From: Hyphomicrobiales bacterium
GTDB taxonomy: Bacteria; Pseudomonadota; Alphaproteobacteria; Rhizobiales; Aestuariivirgaceae
Reading direction: 5' to 3'
Assembly (NCBI GenBank): GCA_016792865.1
Contig: JAEUMJ010000089.1
Coordinates: 1 to 40,388 of the forward strand
Length of the DNA: 40,388 nt
Under the pieces are notes generated by a model. That model was not told the origin of the DNA and did no database searches. It worked only from the letters and a program-made list of their open reading frames with translations. A program made the position numbers and the translations under genes. Below are positions 17,308 to 25,289 of this stretch, piece after piece (position 1 is the first letter of the stretch; each line of letters opens with the position of its first letter).

Positions 17308-18606
17308 ATGGACCGAAACAACAGGATTGATGCAGCCCTGGACGCGGCAATTTCCAACTATGTCGCGAAGCGGCCGAGGACCGCAGCGATGCATCAGCGG
17401 GCCAAGGCCGTCATGCCCGGCGGCAACACCCGAACGGTATTGTTCTCGCAACCATTTCCCATCCGCATCGAAAAGGCGGAAGGCTCCCGCCTGCACGACA
17501 TCGATGGCCACAGCTACATCGATTATGTGGGCGAGTATTCTGCCGGAATCTACGGCCATTCCCACCCGAAGATCATGGCCGCCGTCCAGGACGCACTGGC
17601 GGGTGGCATCAACATGGGGGCGCAACATGTGCGCGAGGTCGCCTTCGCCGAAGCAGTGGCCGATCGCTTTGCCCTGGAGCGCGTGCGTTTCACCAATTCA
17701 GGCACGGAAGCCAACATGCTGGCGCTTGCCGCCGCCCGCGCCTTCACCGGCAAGCCGGCGATCATGCCGATGTTCGGGGGGTATCATGGCGGCACGCTCT
17801 ATTTCACTGCCGGGCCATCGGCGGTGAATGCCCCGTTCGAATGCGTGCTGGGCCATTACAACAAGGTCGAGGAAACCCGCGCGCTGATCGCCGCAAATGC
17901 GGACCGGCTGGCCGCCGTGATCCTTGAACCGATGCTGGGCGGCGGCGGCTGCCTGCCTGCCACGCAAGACTTCCTTGCCATGTTGCGTGAGGAATGCACC
18001 GCGCGGAACATCGTGCTGATCTTCGATGAAGTCATGACATCGCGCCTTCATCCCGGCGGCCTCGCCGCAAAGACGGGCATCACCCCAGACCTGAAGACAC
18101 TCGGAAAATACATCGGTGGCGGGATGAGTTTCGGCGCCTTCGGCGGCAGGGCCGAGATCATGGACCTGTTCGATCCGTCACGCCCCAAGGCGTTGCCGCA
18201 TGCGGGCACGTTCAACAACAACACCCTCACCATGACGGCAGGCCGCGTTGGACTGACCGAGGTCTTCACCCGCGAGGCATGCGTTGCCCATAACGCGCGG
18301 GGCGAGGCGTTGAAGTCGCGGCTCAACGACATGTTCATGCGCTATCAGGCGCCGATGCAGGTCACGGGGGTGGGATCATTGCTCACGCTTCATCCGCTGG
18401 CGGGAAACATCGCCAGTGCCGAGGACGCGGCCAAGGCCGATCTTCGTCTCAAGCGCCTCGTCTACTTCCATCTGCTCGATCACGGAATCTATGTCGCCGA
18501 GCGCGGCTTCATGGCCTTGGCGCTCACCCTGTCGGATGCAGACTTCGATGCGCTGGAAGTCGCTCTCCAGGGTTTCATCGAGGCGAACAAGACTCTCCTC
18601 AACTGA
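17308..18606 (+). CDS. Class III aminotransferase, glutamate-1-semialdehyde aminomutase-like
   Basis: This 432-residue PLP enzyme has the fold-type I class III landmarks: FTNSGTEANMLAL at about 128-140, YHGG at 159-162, D240 in LIFDEVM (PLP ring nitrogen) and K267 in LGKYIGGGMSFGAFGG, the Schiff-base lysine. It resembles HemL but differs in the loops, for example SRLHPGG after the DEVM motif and GAQHVREVAFAEA. I therefore do not call it HemL; relatives are annotated as aspartate-aminotransferase-family proteins of unknown substrate. No haem genes are nearby. The start is preceded by a weak GGCAGGG. It overlaps the YcaQ-like gene by 8 bases tail to tail. Confidence 0.88.
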   Translation: MDRNNRIDAALDAAISNYVAKRPRTAAMHQRAKAVMPGGNTRTVLFSQPFPIRIEKAEGSRLHDIDGHSYIDYVGEYSAGIYGHSHPKIMAAVQDALAGGINMGAQHVREVAFAEAVADRFALERVRFTNSGTEANMLALAAARAFTGKPAIMPMFGGYHGGTLYFTAGPSAVNAPFECVLGHYNKVEETRALIAANADRLAAVILEPMLGGGGCLPATQDFLAMLREECTARNIVLIFDEVMTSRLHPGGLAAKTGITPDLKTLGKYIGGGMSFGAFGGRAEIMDLFDPSRPKALPHAGTFNNNTLTMTAGRVGLTEVFTREACVAHNARGEALKSRLNDMFMRYQAPMQVTGVGSLLTLHPLAGNIASAEDAAKADLRLKRLVYFHLLDHGIYVAERGFMALALTLSDADFDALEVALQGFIEANKTLLN

Positions 18607-19798
18607 TCTTGCGGAGCGCGGCTGAGAGATTTCCGGTCCGGGCGATCTTCACATCCGCAAGCCCGAGCCAGTCCGCCATCAGGCGGAGTTCCGGCACAAG
18701 GGCGAGGGCGGTTTCCTGCGCATCAGCGTCAGCTTCATGATGGGCGGCATTGACGAGCAGGGTGCCATTGGCCCGGTCGGCCTTGAGGCAAAGCCGTCCC
18801 GCCATCTTGTCGTGAAGCAGGAACGGCAGCACGTAGTAACCGAATTTCCGTTTTGATTCAGGGGTATATAGTTCAATCCGATAGTGAAACCCGAACAGCC
18901 GTTCGGCTCGCTCGCGGTTCCAGACGAGAGGATCGAAAGGCGAGAGCAGGGCAATGCCTCCGGCTTCGCGGGGGCGCTTCGCATCACGATGCACATAGGC
19001 CGGCGCCTTCCATCCCTTCACTTCCACTTCGATCAGGGAACCATCGGCAAGACAATCAGCAAGTGCTGTCCGTGCGTCGGCCACGGGCAAGCGGAAGTAG
19101 TCACGCAGGTCAATCTCGGTCCCGATGCCGAGGGAGGCTCCCGACATGGCCAGCAACTGCCGGAAGGCTTCCCGCTCCGGCGGCGTCTCGCGGGCCAGAA
19201 CGTCGGCGGGGATGACGCGGGCAGGAACGTCATAGATGCGTTCAAAGCCGTCGCGCCGGGATGTGGTCACGAGGCCATGGTCGAACAGCGTTTCGAGCGC
19301 CATCTTGCCCTTGCTCCAGCCCCACCAGCCTCCGTCGCCCTTTCCGCCATCGGGAACGTCGCGAACCCGCGTCGGGCCGTTCCTCTCCACAAAGGCGAGG
19401 GTCGATTTCAGGAAGGCAGCTTCCTCGCGGGCGAAACGGTCCATCGAGTGGTAAACCCCGTCGCCGTTGCGCGCGCGGGTCATGCGCCAGCGCATCAGGG
19501 GGTGCAGATCCATGGGGACAAGGCTGGCCTCGTGGGCCCAGCACTCGAACAGGTGGCGGTTCCTGGGGGCCAGCGAGCGGCGGTCGAGTGCGGCGCGGTC
19601 GTAATTGCCGAGACGCGCATAGAGGGGCAGGTAGTGGGAACGAACCAGCACGTTCACGCTGTCGATCTGCAACAGGTGCAGCTTGCCGATGGTGCGCGAG
19701 ATGGCCGTCCAGTTGGGCGTGGCACTGCGATGCCGGCTGTCGAAGCCTTGCGCCGCCAGCGCGATGCGGCGGGCCTGTTCGGGGGCAAGCGGTTTCAC
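18599..19798 (-). CDS. YcaQ-like winged-helix DNA-binding protein (HTH_42 family)
   Basis: This 399-residue protein belongs to the YcaQ/AlkX family; E. coli YcaQ is a DNA glycosylase that opens interstrand crosslinks. The family is recognised from the N-terminal LHLLQIDSVNVLVRSHYLPLYARLG (split here as LHLLQIDSVNVL and RSHYLPLYARLG), HLFECWAHEASLVP and the C-terminal LLSPFDPLVWNRERAERLFGF. The start is inferred as GTG at 19798 (VKPLAPEQARRIAL), overlapping the GNAT stop as GTGA; a longer frame to 19930 would run inside the GNAT gene. It is the last gene of a three-gene leftward operon. The substrate is untested here. Confidence 0.88.
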   Translation of the reverse strand: MKPLAPEQARRIALAAQGFDSRHRSATPNWTAISRTIGKLHLLQIDSVNVLVRSHYLPLYARLGNYDRAALDRRSLAPRNRHLFECWAHEASLVPMDLHPLMRWRMTRARNGDGVYHSMDRFAREEAAFLKSTLAFVERNGPTRVRDVPDGGKGDGGWWGWSKGKMALETLFDHGLVTTSRRDGFERIYDVPARVIPADVLARETPPEREAFRQLLAMSGASLGIGTEIDLRDYFRLPVADARTALADCLADGSLIEVEVKGWKAPAYVHRDAKRPREAGGIALLSPFDPLVWNRERAERLFGFHYRIELYTPESKRKFGYYVLPFLLHDKMAGRLCLKADRANGTLLVNAAHHEADADAQETALALVPELRLMADWLGLADVKIARTGNLSAALRKIS

Positions 19799-20283
19799 AG
19801 CTTCTTTTCCAGCAGGATCAGGTTCTCTTCGAAACCGTTTGCGGAATAGAAACGCCGTGCGCCGCTGTTCGCCGCCATGACGCTGAGCCGCAGCCAGGCG
19901 CGGCCCGAAGCGCGGGCGGTCGCCTCGCACTGGGCGATGAGCAACGCTCCCACGCCCTTGCCCCTGGCCTCGGTCGCGACAACGAGATCGCCGACATAGG
20001 CATAGCGATACAGGACTTCATCGAACTGGTCGGACGAATCACGGTCGGTCAGAAGGGTGCAGTAGCCAACAAGCCGGGTGCCGTCGTCTGCCACCAGAAA
20101 ACGCCCGTTGTGTTCCGACACCTCGGCAATGAGGTGAGCGACGTAACTGCCGTCCATCGCATCGACGGGTTTCATCCGCTCGTAGTATTGCAGTTCATGC
20201 GCCTGCAATTGGCGCGCAAGCGCGATCACGCCGGCCTGGTCACGCTCCTCGTAGTCGCGGATCGTGACTGAAACGGCCGTCAT
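19795..20283 (-). CDS. GNAT family N-acetyltransferase
   Basis: This 162-residue acetyl-CoA-dependent acyltransferase has the GNAT fold. Motif A reads VGDLVVATEARGKGVGALLIAQCEATARASG, with the pyrophosphate-binding RGKGVG at its centre, and motif B ends in GARRFYSANGFEEN. The acceptor is unknown. It is sandwiched by 4-base overlaps with both the zinc-finger gene (ATGA) and the YcaQ-like gene (GTGA), so all three are translationally coupled. The start ATG is unambiguous because of the overlap. Confidence 0.9.
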   Translation of the reverse strand: MTAVSVTIRDYEERDQAGVIALARQLQAHELQYYERMKPVDAMDGSYVAHLIAEVSEHNGRFLVADDGTRLVGYCTLLTDRDSSDQFDEVLYRYAYVGDLVVATEARGKGVGALLIAQCEATARASGRAWLRLSVMAANSGARRFYSANGFEENLILLEKKL

Positions 20284-20525
20284 GCGGCCTTTTCGTGCCA
20301 GGCTGCTTCAGCCGGAACAGAGGCCGCAAGGGCCAGCCTGGGGTTGTGCCTGTAGAGTGTCGAGCAATAGGGGCAGATGATCTCCGTCGCCGCGCCCATG
20401 TCCAGGAAGATGTGCGGGTGATCGAAAGGCGGCTTCGCGCCGATGCACATGAATTCCCTGGCACCGATCTCGATCGAGGCGAGGCCCATGCTGTTGTGGA
20501 AGTGGGGGGTTGCACCAGACGCCAT
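20280..20525 (-). CDS. Zinc-finger CHCC-domain protein (NDUFS6-like)
   Basis: This 81-residue protein has the zf-CHCC pattern C27...H36...C51-x2-C54 inside the readable blocks CIGAKPPFDHPHIFLDMG and IICPYCSTLYRH. The family is related to the mitochondrial complex I accessory subunit NDUFS6 and is common in alphaproteobacteria. The ATG at 20525 has GGAG 7 bases upstream. A longer frame to 20651 overlaps the divergent hydrolase gene and has no conserved residues, so I reject it. It heads the operon with the GNAT and YcaQ-like genes, although no functional link is known. Confidence 0.88.
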   Translation of the reverse strand: MASGATPHFHNSMGLASIEIGAREFMCIGAKPPFDHPHIFLDMGAATEIICPYCSTLYRHNPRLALAASVPAEAAWHEKAA

Positions 20526-20577
20526 GTCCGAACTCCAAAGGCTTGTTTCAAGAGGCGGATAGCATATCTTGCCGCTC

Positions 20578-21354
20578 ATGCAAAAATTCAATTCTGCGGG
20601 TGTCGAGATCGCCTTCAAGGACAGGGGAACGGGGGAACCCATCCTGCTCATTCACGGCTTCGCATCCAATCACGCGGTGAACTGGGTGGCAACCGGTTGG
20701 GAAAAGACCCTGCTGGAGGCGGGCTATCGCGTCGTCCAGATCGACAACCGCGGCCACGGTCACAGCCAGAAGCTTTATGCACCGGCAGATTACTCCTCGC
20801 CCATCATGGCCGATGACGCCAAGCGCCTTCTCGATCATCTGGGAATCACCCGTGCGGCGGTGATGGGCTATTCCATGGGCGCGCGCATCTCGGCCTTTCT
20901 CACGCTGCATCATCCCGAACGGGTCTCGCGGGTCATATTTGCAGGGCTGGCCGAAGGCATGGTCACGGGCGTGCCCGGCGCCGAAGCAATTGCCGACGGG
21001 CTGGAGGCGCCATCGCTTGCGGACGTGACCGATCCCGGTGCCCGCTCATTCCGCATCTTCGCCCAGAACACGAAAAGCGACCTGAGAGCGCTCGCCGCCT
21101 GCATGCGATCGTCGCGGGTCAAGATCAAGCCGGAGGCGCTGGCGTCCATCAAGGTGCCCGTTCTGGTGGTCGCGGGAGACGCGGACGATGTGGCCGGGCC
21201 GGTGGCACCTCTGGTTGCCCTCATGCCTACGGCACGCGGGGTGTCACTGCCGGGCAGGAACCACATGAATGCCGTGGGGGACCGGGGATACAAGCAGGCC
21301 GTGCTGGAGTTCCTGTCGGAAACCAAGGGCACGGCGGGGCCGGGAGGGGCTTAA
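20578..21354 (+). CDS. Alpha/beta hydrolase
   Basis: This is a 258-residue alpha/beta-hydrolase-fold enzyme. The oxyanion-region motif LLIHGFASNH, the strand QIDNRGHGHS, the nucleophile elbow G-Y-S-M-G (Ser at about residue 105), Asp in VVAGDADD and His in PGRNHMNAV give a complete catalytic triad. The substrate cannot be inferred. A TTG three codons earlier is possible, but the ATG at 20578 is the conventional beginning. It is divergent from the zinc-finger operon, with 52 bases between the two starts. An independent gene, cysE, follows 82 bases later. Confidence 0.9.
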   Translation: MQKFNSAGVEIAFKDRGTGEPILLIHGFASNHAVNWVATGWEKTLLEAGYRVVQIDNRGHGHSQKLYAPADYSSPIMADDAKRLLDHLGITRAAVMGYSMGARISAFLTLHHPERVSRVIFAGLAEGMVTGVPGAEAIADGLEAPSLADVTDPGARSFRIFAQNTKSDLRALAACMRSSRVKIKPEALASIKVPVLVVAGDADDVAGPVAPLVALMPTARGVSLPGRNHMNAVGDRGYKQAVLEFLSETKGTAGPGGA

Positions 21355-21436
21355 CCCTGCCGGGCTTGCGGGTGCGCTTCCATCTCCCCACATGCATCAA
21401 TCCATGCTATAAATGGTGCCTTCAAGGAGCACGTCC

Positions 21437-22270
21437 ATGGCCCGTGACATCAATACCAAGCCGGTCGAGAAGATCGATCCCGTATGGGACCGCATCCGCA
21501 CGGAAGCCGAGGACGCGGTACGCCAGGAACCGGCGCTGGGCGGCTTCATCTATTCGTCCTTGCTGGCCCATGACAGTTTTGAGGCGGCTCTCATCCACCG
21601 CCTGGCGCAACGCCTCGGCAGCGCCGACCTCGGGTCGGACACGATCGTGAATGCATTCGAGGACGCCATATCAGCAGAACCGGAGATCGGCCTGGCCGCG
21701 CGGGCAGACCTGACCGCCACCTTCGACCGCGACCCGGCCTGCCACCGCTACATCGATCCGTTCCTGTACTTCAAAGGCTACCAGGCCCTGCAAACGCATC
21801 GCATGGCCCACCGCCTGTGGAGCATGGGCCGCAAGGACTTTGCCTATTTCCTGCAAAGCCGTTCCTCCATGATTGCAAGCCTCGACATTCATCCCGCTGC
21901 CCGCATCGGCAAGGGCATCATGATCGACCATGGGCATGACATCGTGATCGGAGAAACCTGCGTCATCGAAGACAATGTTTCGATCATGCAGGGCGTCACC
22001 CTTGGCGGCACGGGGAAGGAAAGCGGAGACCGCCATCCGAAAATCCGCCGTGGCGTGCTGATCGGTGCCGGGGCCAAGGTGCTTGGCAACATCGAGATCG
22101 GAAACTGCTCGCGCATCGCCGCCTGCTCGGTGGTGTTGCATGACGTGCCGCCCAATCGCACGGTGGCGGGCGTGCCCGCCAAGATCGTGGGTTATGCCGG
22201 GTGCGAGGAACCCGCCCGCGCCATGGATCATCAGGTCGATGCAGTTGCAGAGGGGGCCGATCAGGTCTAA
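21437..22270 (+). CDS. cysE: Serine O-acetyltransferase
   Basis: This 277-residue enzyme makes O-acetylserine from serine and acetyl-CoA, the first step of cysteine synthesis. The N-terminal helical SATase domain is followed by left-handed beta-helix hexapeptide repeats from about residue 150. The catalytic region LDIHPAARIGKGIMIDHGHDI keeps the Asp and His of the family, and GVTLGGTGKESGDRHPKI is diagnostic. AAGGAG at 21424-21429 supports the ATG at 21437 over a TTG-led longer form. The C-terminal tail is longer than the last repeat and probably reaches the active site for cysteine feedback. It stands alone, without cysK. Confidence 0.95.
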   Translation: MARDINTKPVEKIDPVWDRIRTEAEDAVRQEPALGGFIYSSLLAHDSFEAALIHRLAQRLGSADLGSDTIVNAFEDAISAEPEIGLAARADLTATFDRDPACHRYIDPFLYFKGYQALQTHRMAHRLWSMGRKDFAYFLQSRSSMIASLDIHPAARIGKGIMIDHGHDIVIGETCVIEDNVSIMQGVTLGGTGKESGDRHPKIRRGVLIGAGAKVLGNIEIGNCSRIAACSVVLHDVPPNRTVAGVPAKIVGYAGCEEPARAMDHQVDAVAEGADQV

Positions 22271-22288
22271 GCCCCTTCCACAACCTGT

Positions 22289-22292
22289 GGAG
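22289..22292 (+). promoter_or_regulatory. Shine-Dalgarno for a TTG-started DUF3126 gene
   Basis: GGAG ends 8 bases before the TTG at 22301. There is no in-frame ATG at the family's conserved beginning, so this site fixes the start. Confidence 0.6.
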
Positions 22293-22300
22293 CACTTGCC

Positions 22301-22513
22301 TTGAAGCCCGACGAAATTGCCAAGCTGACGAAATTCCTGCGCGCCAAGTTTGATAACGCGGGCCTCTCCGTGCGTGCCCGGCCGCAGAAGAAGGACTCGG
22401 GTGAAGTCTATATCGGCGACGAGTTCATCGGTGTGATCTTCCGCGACGAGGAAGACGGCGAGCTGTCCTACAACTTCTCCATGGCCATCCTCGAATTCGA
22501 TCTCGACGAGTAA
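22301..22513 (+). CDS. DUF3126 family small protein
   Basis: This is a 70-residue acidic protein of an alphaproteobacterial family of unknown function. It reads (M)KPDEIAKLTKFLRAKF at the start, VYIGDEFIGVIFRDEEDGE in the middle and FNFSMAILEFDLDE-like residues (SYNFSMAILEFDLDE) at the end, which matches the whole family length. The start codon is TTG with GGAG correctly spaced upstream. It lies 30 bases after cysE and may be cotranscribed with it. No motif suggests catalysis; the conserved Asp/Glu and strand-rich C-terminus suggest a small binding or scaffold protein, which is inference. Confidence 0.85.
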   Translation: MKPDEIAKLTKFLRAKFDNAGLSVRARPQKKDSGEVYIGDEFIGVIFRDEEDGELSYNFSMAILEFDLDE

Positions 22514-22625
22514 GACGGCAACAACCGGCCGGCGCTTGTCATCCGGCCCTGAACTTGCAATCCTGAACCATGTGTAAAGCGGCTGTCCCATTTCGGGACG
22601 GTGCCTGTCTGTTTGAGGTTGCGTC

Positions 22626-22940
22626 ATGGAAGTTCAGCATGCGGCTTATCTCTTTGCCATCGCGGTTGGATTCGTCTCTGCCGGCCTTGTGGGATCGGTC
22701 TGGAACATTGCCACGGACGAAGAACCACGGCTTGCCGGCCTGCTGGATCCCAATCCGACCCTGCTGACACCGATCCGGGTGCTGGCCATCGTCTTTGCCG
22801 CGCCCACGACAATCCTGCTTGAAGCTTTCGACGAATTGATCGACCGGCCCTTGCTCGGCGTTCCGGTTCTGGGGGCGGCTCTGGTCTGGAGCTTTTTCCA
22901 GGGTGTGTTTATCCTGACCCAGGTGTTTGGTTTGACCTGA
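22626..22940 (+). CDS. Small three-helix membrane protein, unknown function
   Basis: This 104-residue protein has three predicted membrane segments at about 7-27, 48-66 and 77-100. A charged loop ([12 protein letters not shown]) separates the first two, and [11 protein letters not shown] lies before the third. It resembles a small Hyphomicrobiales membrane family I believe is labelled DUF6949, but I am not certain. The start ATG has only a weak ribosome-binding site (GAGG 9 bases upstream). It ends 8 bases before the carbonic anhydrase gene, so the two are probably in one operon. No function can be given. Confidence 0.72.
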   Translation: MEVQHAAYLFAIAVGFVSAGLVGSVWNIATDEEPRLAGLLDPNPTLLTPIRVLAIVFAAPTTILLEAFDELIDRPLLGVPVLGAALVWSFFQGVFILTQVFGLT

Positions 22941-22948
22941 GGGTTCCG

Positions 22949-23479
22949 ATGACGATTTACAGCCTGGATGGCGTGATGCCGGAACTTCCCGGCCTGGGCG
23001 AGTACTGGATCGCGCAGAGTGCCGATGTGATCGGCAAGGTGCGGCTGCTCAAGAATGCGAGCGTATGGTTCAACGCGGTCCTTCGCGGTGACAACGAATG
23101 GATTGAAGTTGGTGAAGGCAGCAACGTGCAGGATGGTGCCGTGCTCCACACCGACATGGGCTCACCGCTGGTGATCGGGCGAAACTGCACCATCGGCCAC
23201 AAGGCCATTCTCCACGGCTGCGTGATCAAGGACAATTCCCTGGTCGGCATGGGCGCAACGATTCTGAACAATGTGGTGATCGGCGAGAATTGCCTGATCG
23301 GTGCCAACGCCCTCATCCCCGAAGGCAAGGTGATCCCCGACAATTCGCTCGTCGTCGGTGCACCCGGAAAGATCATCCGCCAGATCGATGCGGAGGGAGC
23401 CATGCGTCTCGCCAGATCGGCAGAAGGCTATGTCAGGAACTGGCAGCGTTTTGCTGCGGGGCTTACTGCATCAGCATAG
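22949..23479 (+). CDS. Gamma-class carbonic anhydrase family protein
   Basis: This 176-residue left-handed beta-helix protein belongs to the gamma carbonic anhydrase/YrdA/PaaY group. Zinc ligands are in place: H67 (VLHTDMG), H84 (IGHKAILHG) and H89 of the same block. Hexapeptide repeats run from about residue 20 to 145, and a C-terminal helix follows. Family members range from true carbonic anhydrases to proteins with no measurable activity, so activity is not assured. It lies just after the small membrane gene and overlaps the tiny HTH gene by 17 bases tail to tail. Confidence 0.93.
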   Translation: MTIYSLDGVMPELPGLGEYWIAQSADVIGKVRLLKNASVWFNAVLRGDNEWIEVGEGSNVQDGAVLHTDMGSPLVIGRNCTIGHKAILHGCVIKDNSLVGMGATILNNVVIGENCLIGANALIPEGKVIPDNSLVVGAPGKIIRQIDAEGAMRLARSAEGYVRNWQRFAAGLTASA

Positions 23480-23693
23480 GCGTGGGGACTGGCCGGACCT
23501 TCTCATCACTGCGCGACCCGCGCGATGTGCCGTTGACCCAATTCACCACATCCATGATCGACCACCGCTCGGCAAGTTCGGGCAGGGGGCGCGGAAAGCC
23601 GTTCGCTTCCAGCGCAAGGCGTTGGGAGTTGAATTCGTCAGTGGAGATTTGCAGGGCCTCCGCCAGTTCCTTGACGGTGAATACGAGTTTCAT
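23463..23693 (-). CDS. Small helix-turn-helix protein, AlpA/excisionase-like
   Basis: This is a 76-residue protein. Residues about 4-20 ([18 protein letters not shown]) look like a helix-turn-helix of the MerR/excisionase type, followed by [12 protein letters not shown], which resembles the wing and helix of AlpA-like proteins. The rest is basic and proline-containing. The ATG at 23693 has GGGGGA upstream; a TTG five codons earlier would put that site inside the gene. It lies downstream of the XRE-type gene on the same strand, behind an AT-rich spacer holding a perfect palindrome. A small DNA-binding regulator is likely; a prophage relic is possible. Confidence 0.62.
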   Translation of the reverse strand: MKLVFTVKELAEALQISTDEFNSQRLALEANGFPRPLPELAERWSIMDVVNWVNGTSRGSRSDEKVRPVPTPMLMQ

Positions 23694-23755
23694 CAGATGT
23701 TCCCCCAAGATTGGAGGGCTGGAATATCATGGCGCAAGGGACTGAAAAAGCACAA

Positions 23756-23775
23756 AATCACATGAAAATGTGATT
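23756..23775. promoter_or_regulatory. Perfect palindrome, candidate operator
   Basis: AATCACAT (23756-23763) and ATGTGATT (23768-23775) form a perfect 8-bp inverted repeat around GAAA. The site lies in an AT-rich patch 63 bases before the start of the small HTH gene and just after the XRE-type gene. The half sites are ordered TCACA...TGTGA, the reverse of a CRP box. It has no T-run in a terminator arrangement for the upstream gene. An operator for one of the two neighbouring regulators is my inference. Confidence 0.5.
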
Positions 23776-23795
23776 ATAAGCGCCCTCGCGAGTGC

Positions 23796-24398
23796 CTACC
23801 TGTTGCGCAAGCAGTGGAGCACCACGCCCTTCACCCCCACACGCTCGTCATCAAGCGCATAGGGCGCGAAGAGCTTCGGATCGGCGGTCGCGCTGATCAG
23901 ATAAGGCGGATCGAAAATGCGGAACACCGTTTCGGTGCGGCCCGCACTCCAATCATAGATCTGCGCACAGACCACGTCGCCCTTCAGCGGTGAGGCTGCG
24001 AGCTTGACGAACAGGATGTCACCGGCGCGATAGGCGCCCAGTTCAAGGGCGCGGCTCTTGAGTGTCCAGGCATCGACACTGCCGTGCGTGGCGCGGAGGT
24101 GATTCAGCACCACCGCCACCACATCAGGCACGTTGTCGGCGAGAAGAAGGGCTTCGGATTCGGAAAAGCCATGCGCTTCTCCGTCAGGTGGTGATGTCCC
24201 CGCAGAGAAGGGCAGGCCGGTCAGTTTTTCGATGCGGCGAATCGTGGAGAGGCGGAGCCTGGGGCCGGAGTGCGACGACAGGAAACGTGACAGGGTGGAA
24301 GGATCGAGCCCGGCGCGTTTGGCAAGTTCGGTCTGCTTCAGCCCGGTCCGGGCGAGGACTTCGAGAACGTAAGTGCGTTGATCCGGCGTCTCGGACAT
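23796..24398 (-). CDS. XRE-family regulator with S24/LexA-like C-terminal domain
   Basis: This is a 200-residue putative repressor. Residues about 8-60 form a Cro/C1-type helix-turn-helix (TGLKQTELAKRAGLDPSTLSRFLSS). The C-terminal half from about 115 has the beta-fold rhythm of LexA/CI proteins: YRAGDILFVKL, KGDVVCAQIYD, YLISATADPKL and VGVKGVVLH. I cannot align the self-cleavage Ser and Lys: the spacing from the only serine to the GD turn is wrong, and the Lys position reads Phe-Arg. So it probably senses something without cleaving itself. It lies 31 bases after a cysteine peptidase gene and before a small HTH gene. It could be a prophage-derived repressor now serving the host. Confidence 0.8.
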   Translation of the reverse strand: MSETPDQRTYVLEVLARTGLKQTELAKRAGLDPSTLSRFLSSHSGPRLRLSTIRRIEKLTGLPFSAGTSPPDGEAHGFSESEALLLADNVPDVVAVVLNHLRATHGSVDAWTLKSRALELGAYRAGDILFVKLAASPLKGDVVCAQIYDWSAGRTETVFRIFDPPYLISATADPKLFAPYALDDERVGVKGVVLHCLRNR

Positions 24399-24429
24399 TC
24401 ACGTCATGCGGGGGCCGGACGCCCGCCCT

Positions 24430-25044
24430 TCAGTTTCCCGTGCCGATGGAAGCGGTTGCCGTGGTCTTGGCATTGTCGAGCGAAACCCACTGCTTGGGGT
24501 CGCGCTGCGTCTGGCGCTTGAGGAAACGGTACTTCGTTTCGCTCCAGAGGAGAATGTCGTCGCGGCGGTTGTCGAGCACATAGTCACCGGCATCGGAGGT
24601 TACGGTCAGCACGGCGTGACCCTCGTTGTTTTCATCCAGAACAACGGTGATGAGCAAAGAAGAAGAGGGGAAGCCGCGCTTTTCCAGTTCGCGCTGCTTG
24701 AGCAGGACATAGTCCTCGCAATCGCCGGCGGTTGCCGGATAGGCCCAGAACTCAACCTCGCCATACAGTTCCTGGTCGGAGGCCGGCTTGATGTTCTTGT
24801 TGACGGTCAGATTGACTTCGAAAAGGTCGGCCCAGCGTTCTGCATCCATGCGCAGGTGAGGGGTGAGGAGCGTGCCCTGCGCCTTGCATTTGGCGGGGCT
24901 TTGCGCACAGAACTTCACGAAGCCGATGGGTGGCCTCGACTTCCCGTGCTCGGAAACAAACAACGCACTGTCGCCTGCCATGGCCACCGACCCGAACAGA
25001 CACGACAACAACGCTGCAACCAGCAAACTGACCCGCACCAACAT
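24430..25044 (-). CDS. Transglutaminase-like cysteine peptidase (BTLCP), copy 1
   Basis: This is a 204-residue exported protein with a signal peptide to about residue 23 (VSLLVAALL core, cleavage near AMA-GD). The catalytic triad of bacterial transglutaminase-like cysteine proteinases is complete: C109 in AGDCEDY, H143 in GHAVLTV and D158 in LDNRRDD. The biofilm protease LapG belongs to this superfamily, but no LapD-like partner or giant adhesin is in the window. A TTG at 25062 could add six residues. A second gene of the same family lies immediately upstream on the same strand, separated by a terminator, so the two are paralogues expressed separately. The target protein is unknown. Confidence 0.9.
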   Translation of the reverse strand: MLVRVSLLVAALLSCLFGSVAMAGDSALFVSEHGKSRPPIGFVKFCAQSPAKCKAQGTLLTPHLRMDAERWADLFEVNLTVNKNIKPASDQELYGEVEFWAYPATAGDCEDYVLLKQRELEKRGFPSSSLLITVVLDENNEGHAVLTVTSDAGDYVLDNRRDDILLWSETKYRFLKRQTQRDPKQWVSLDNAKTTATASIGTGN

Positions 25045-25183
25045 TACAGCCCACCCACGCAATTAACTTCTCGTTAAGACTCTTACATCGCGAGCCGGGG
25101 CGCAACACAAGTGTTACCGAGTGGTTAATGCACAGGAGAAATATTTAACGTTCGAGGCGGGGTTGTGACGGGCAGGGCATTGC

Positions 25184-25225
25184 ACAAAAAAGTGGAGCCG
25201 ACACCGGGTGGGACGGTGCCGGCTC
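25184..25225 (-). terminator. Rho-independent terminator of BTLCP copy 2
   Basis: Read on the minus strand, GAGCCG-x-CACCG (25225-25214) pairs with CGGTG-x-CGGCTC (25206-25195) with one mismatch. A run of six T follows three bases later (25191-25186). It ends the upstream peptidase transcript before the second copy. Confidence 0.85.
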
Positions 25226-25289
25226 CGAGAAGCCCGGCGGTTTGGGGGATGGGGGGACGCCGGCCGGGCCAATCTCTGGGCAATCAGGG

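Noticed and set aside
17308..18606. Calling the aminotransferase HemL
   Set aside because: It has the fold and PLP residues, but the loops around the active site differ and context gives no link to haem synthesis.
22527..22548. Terminator after the DUF3126 gene (GGCCGG with CCGGCC)
   Set aside because: The stem is only six base pairs with a ten-base loop and no T-run; such pairs are frequent in GC-rich DNA.
23756..23775. CRP/FNR binding site
   Set aside because: The half sites are TCACA then TGTGA, opposite in order to the TGTGA-N6-TCACA consensus, with a spacer that does not fit.
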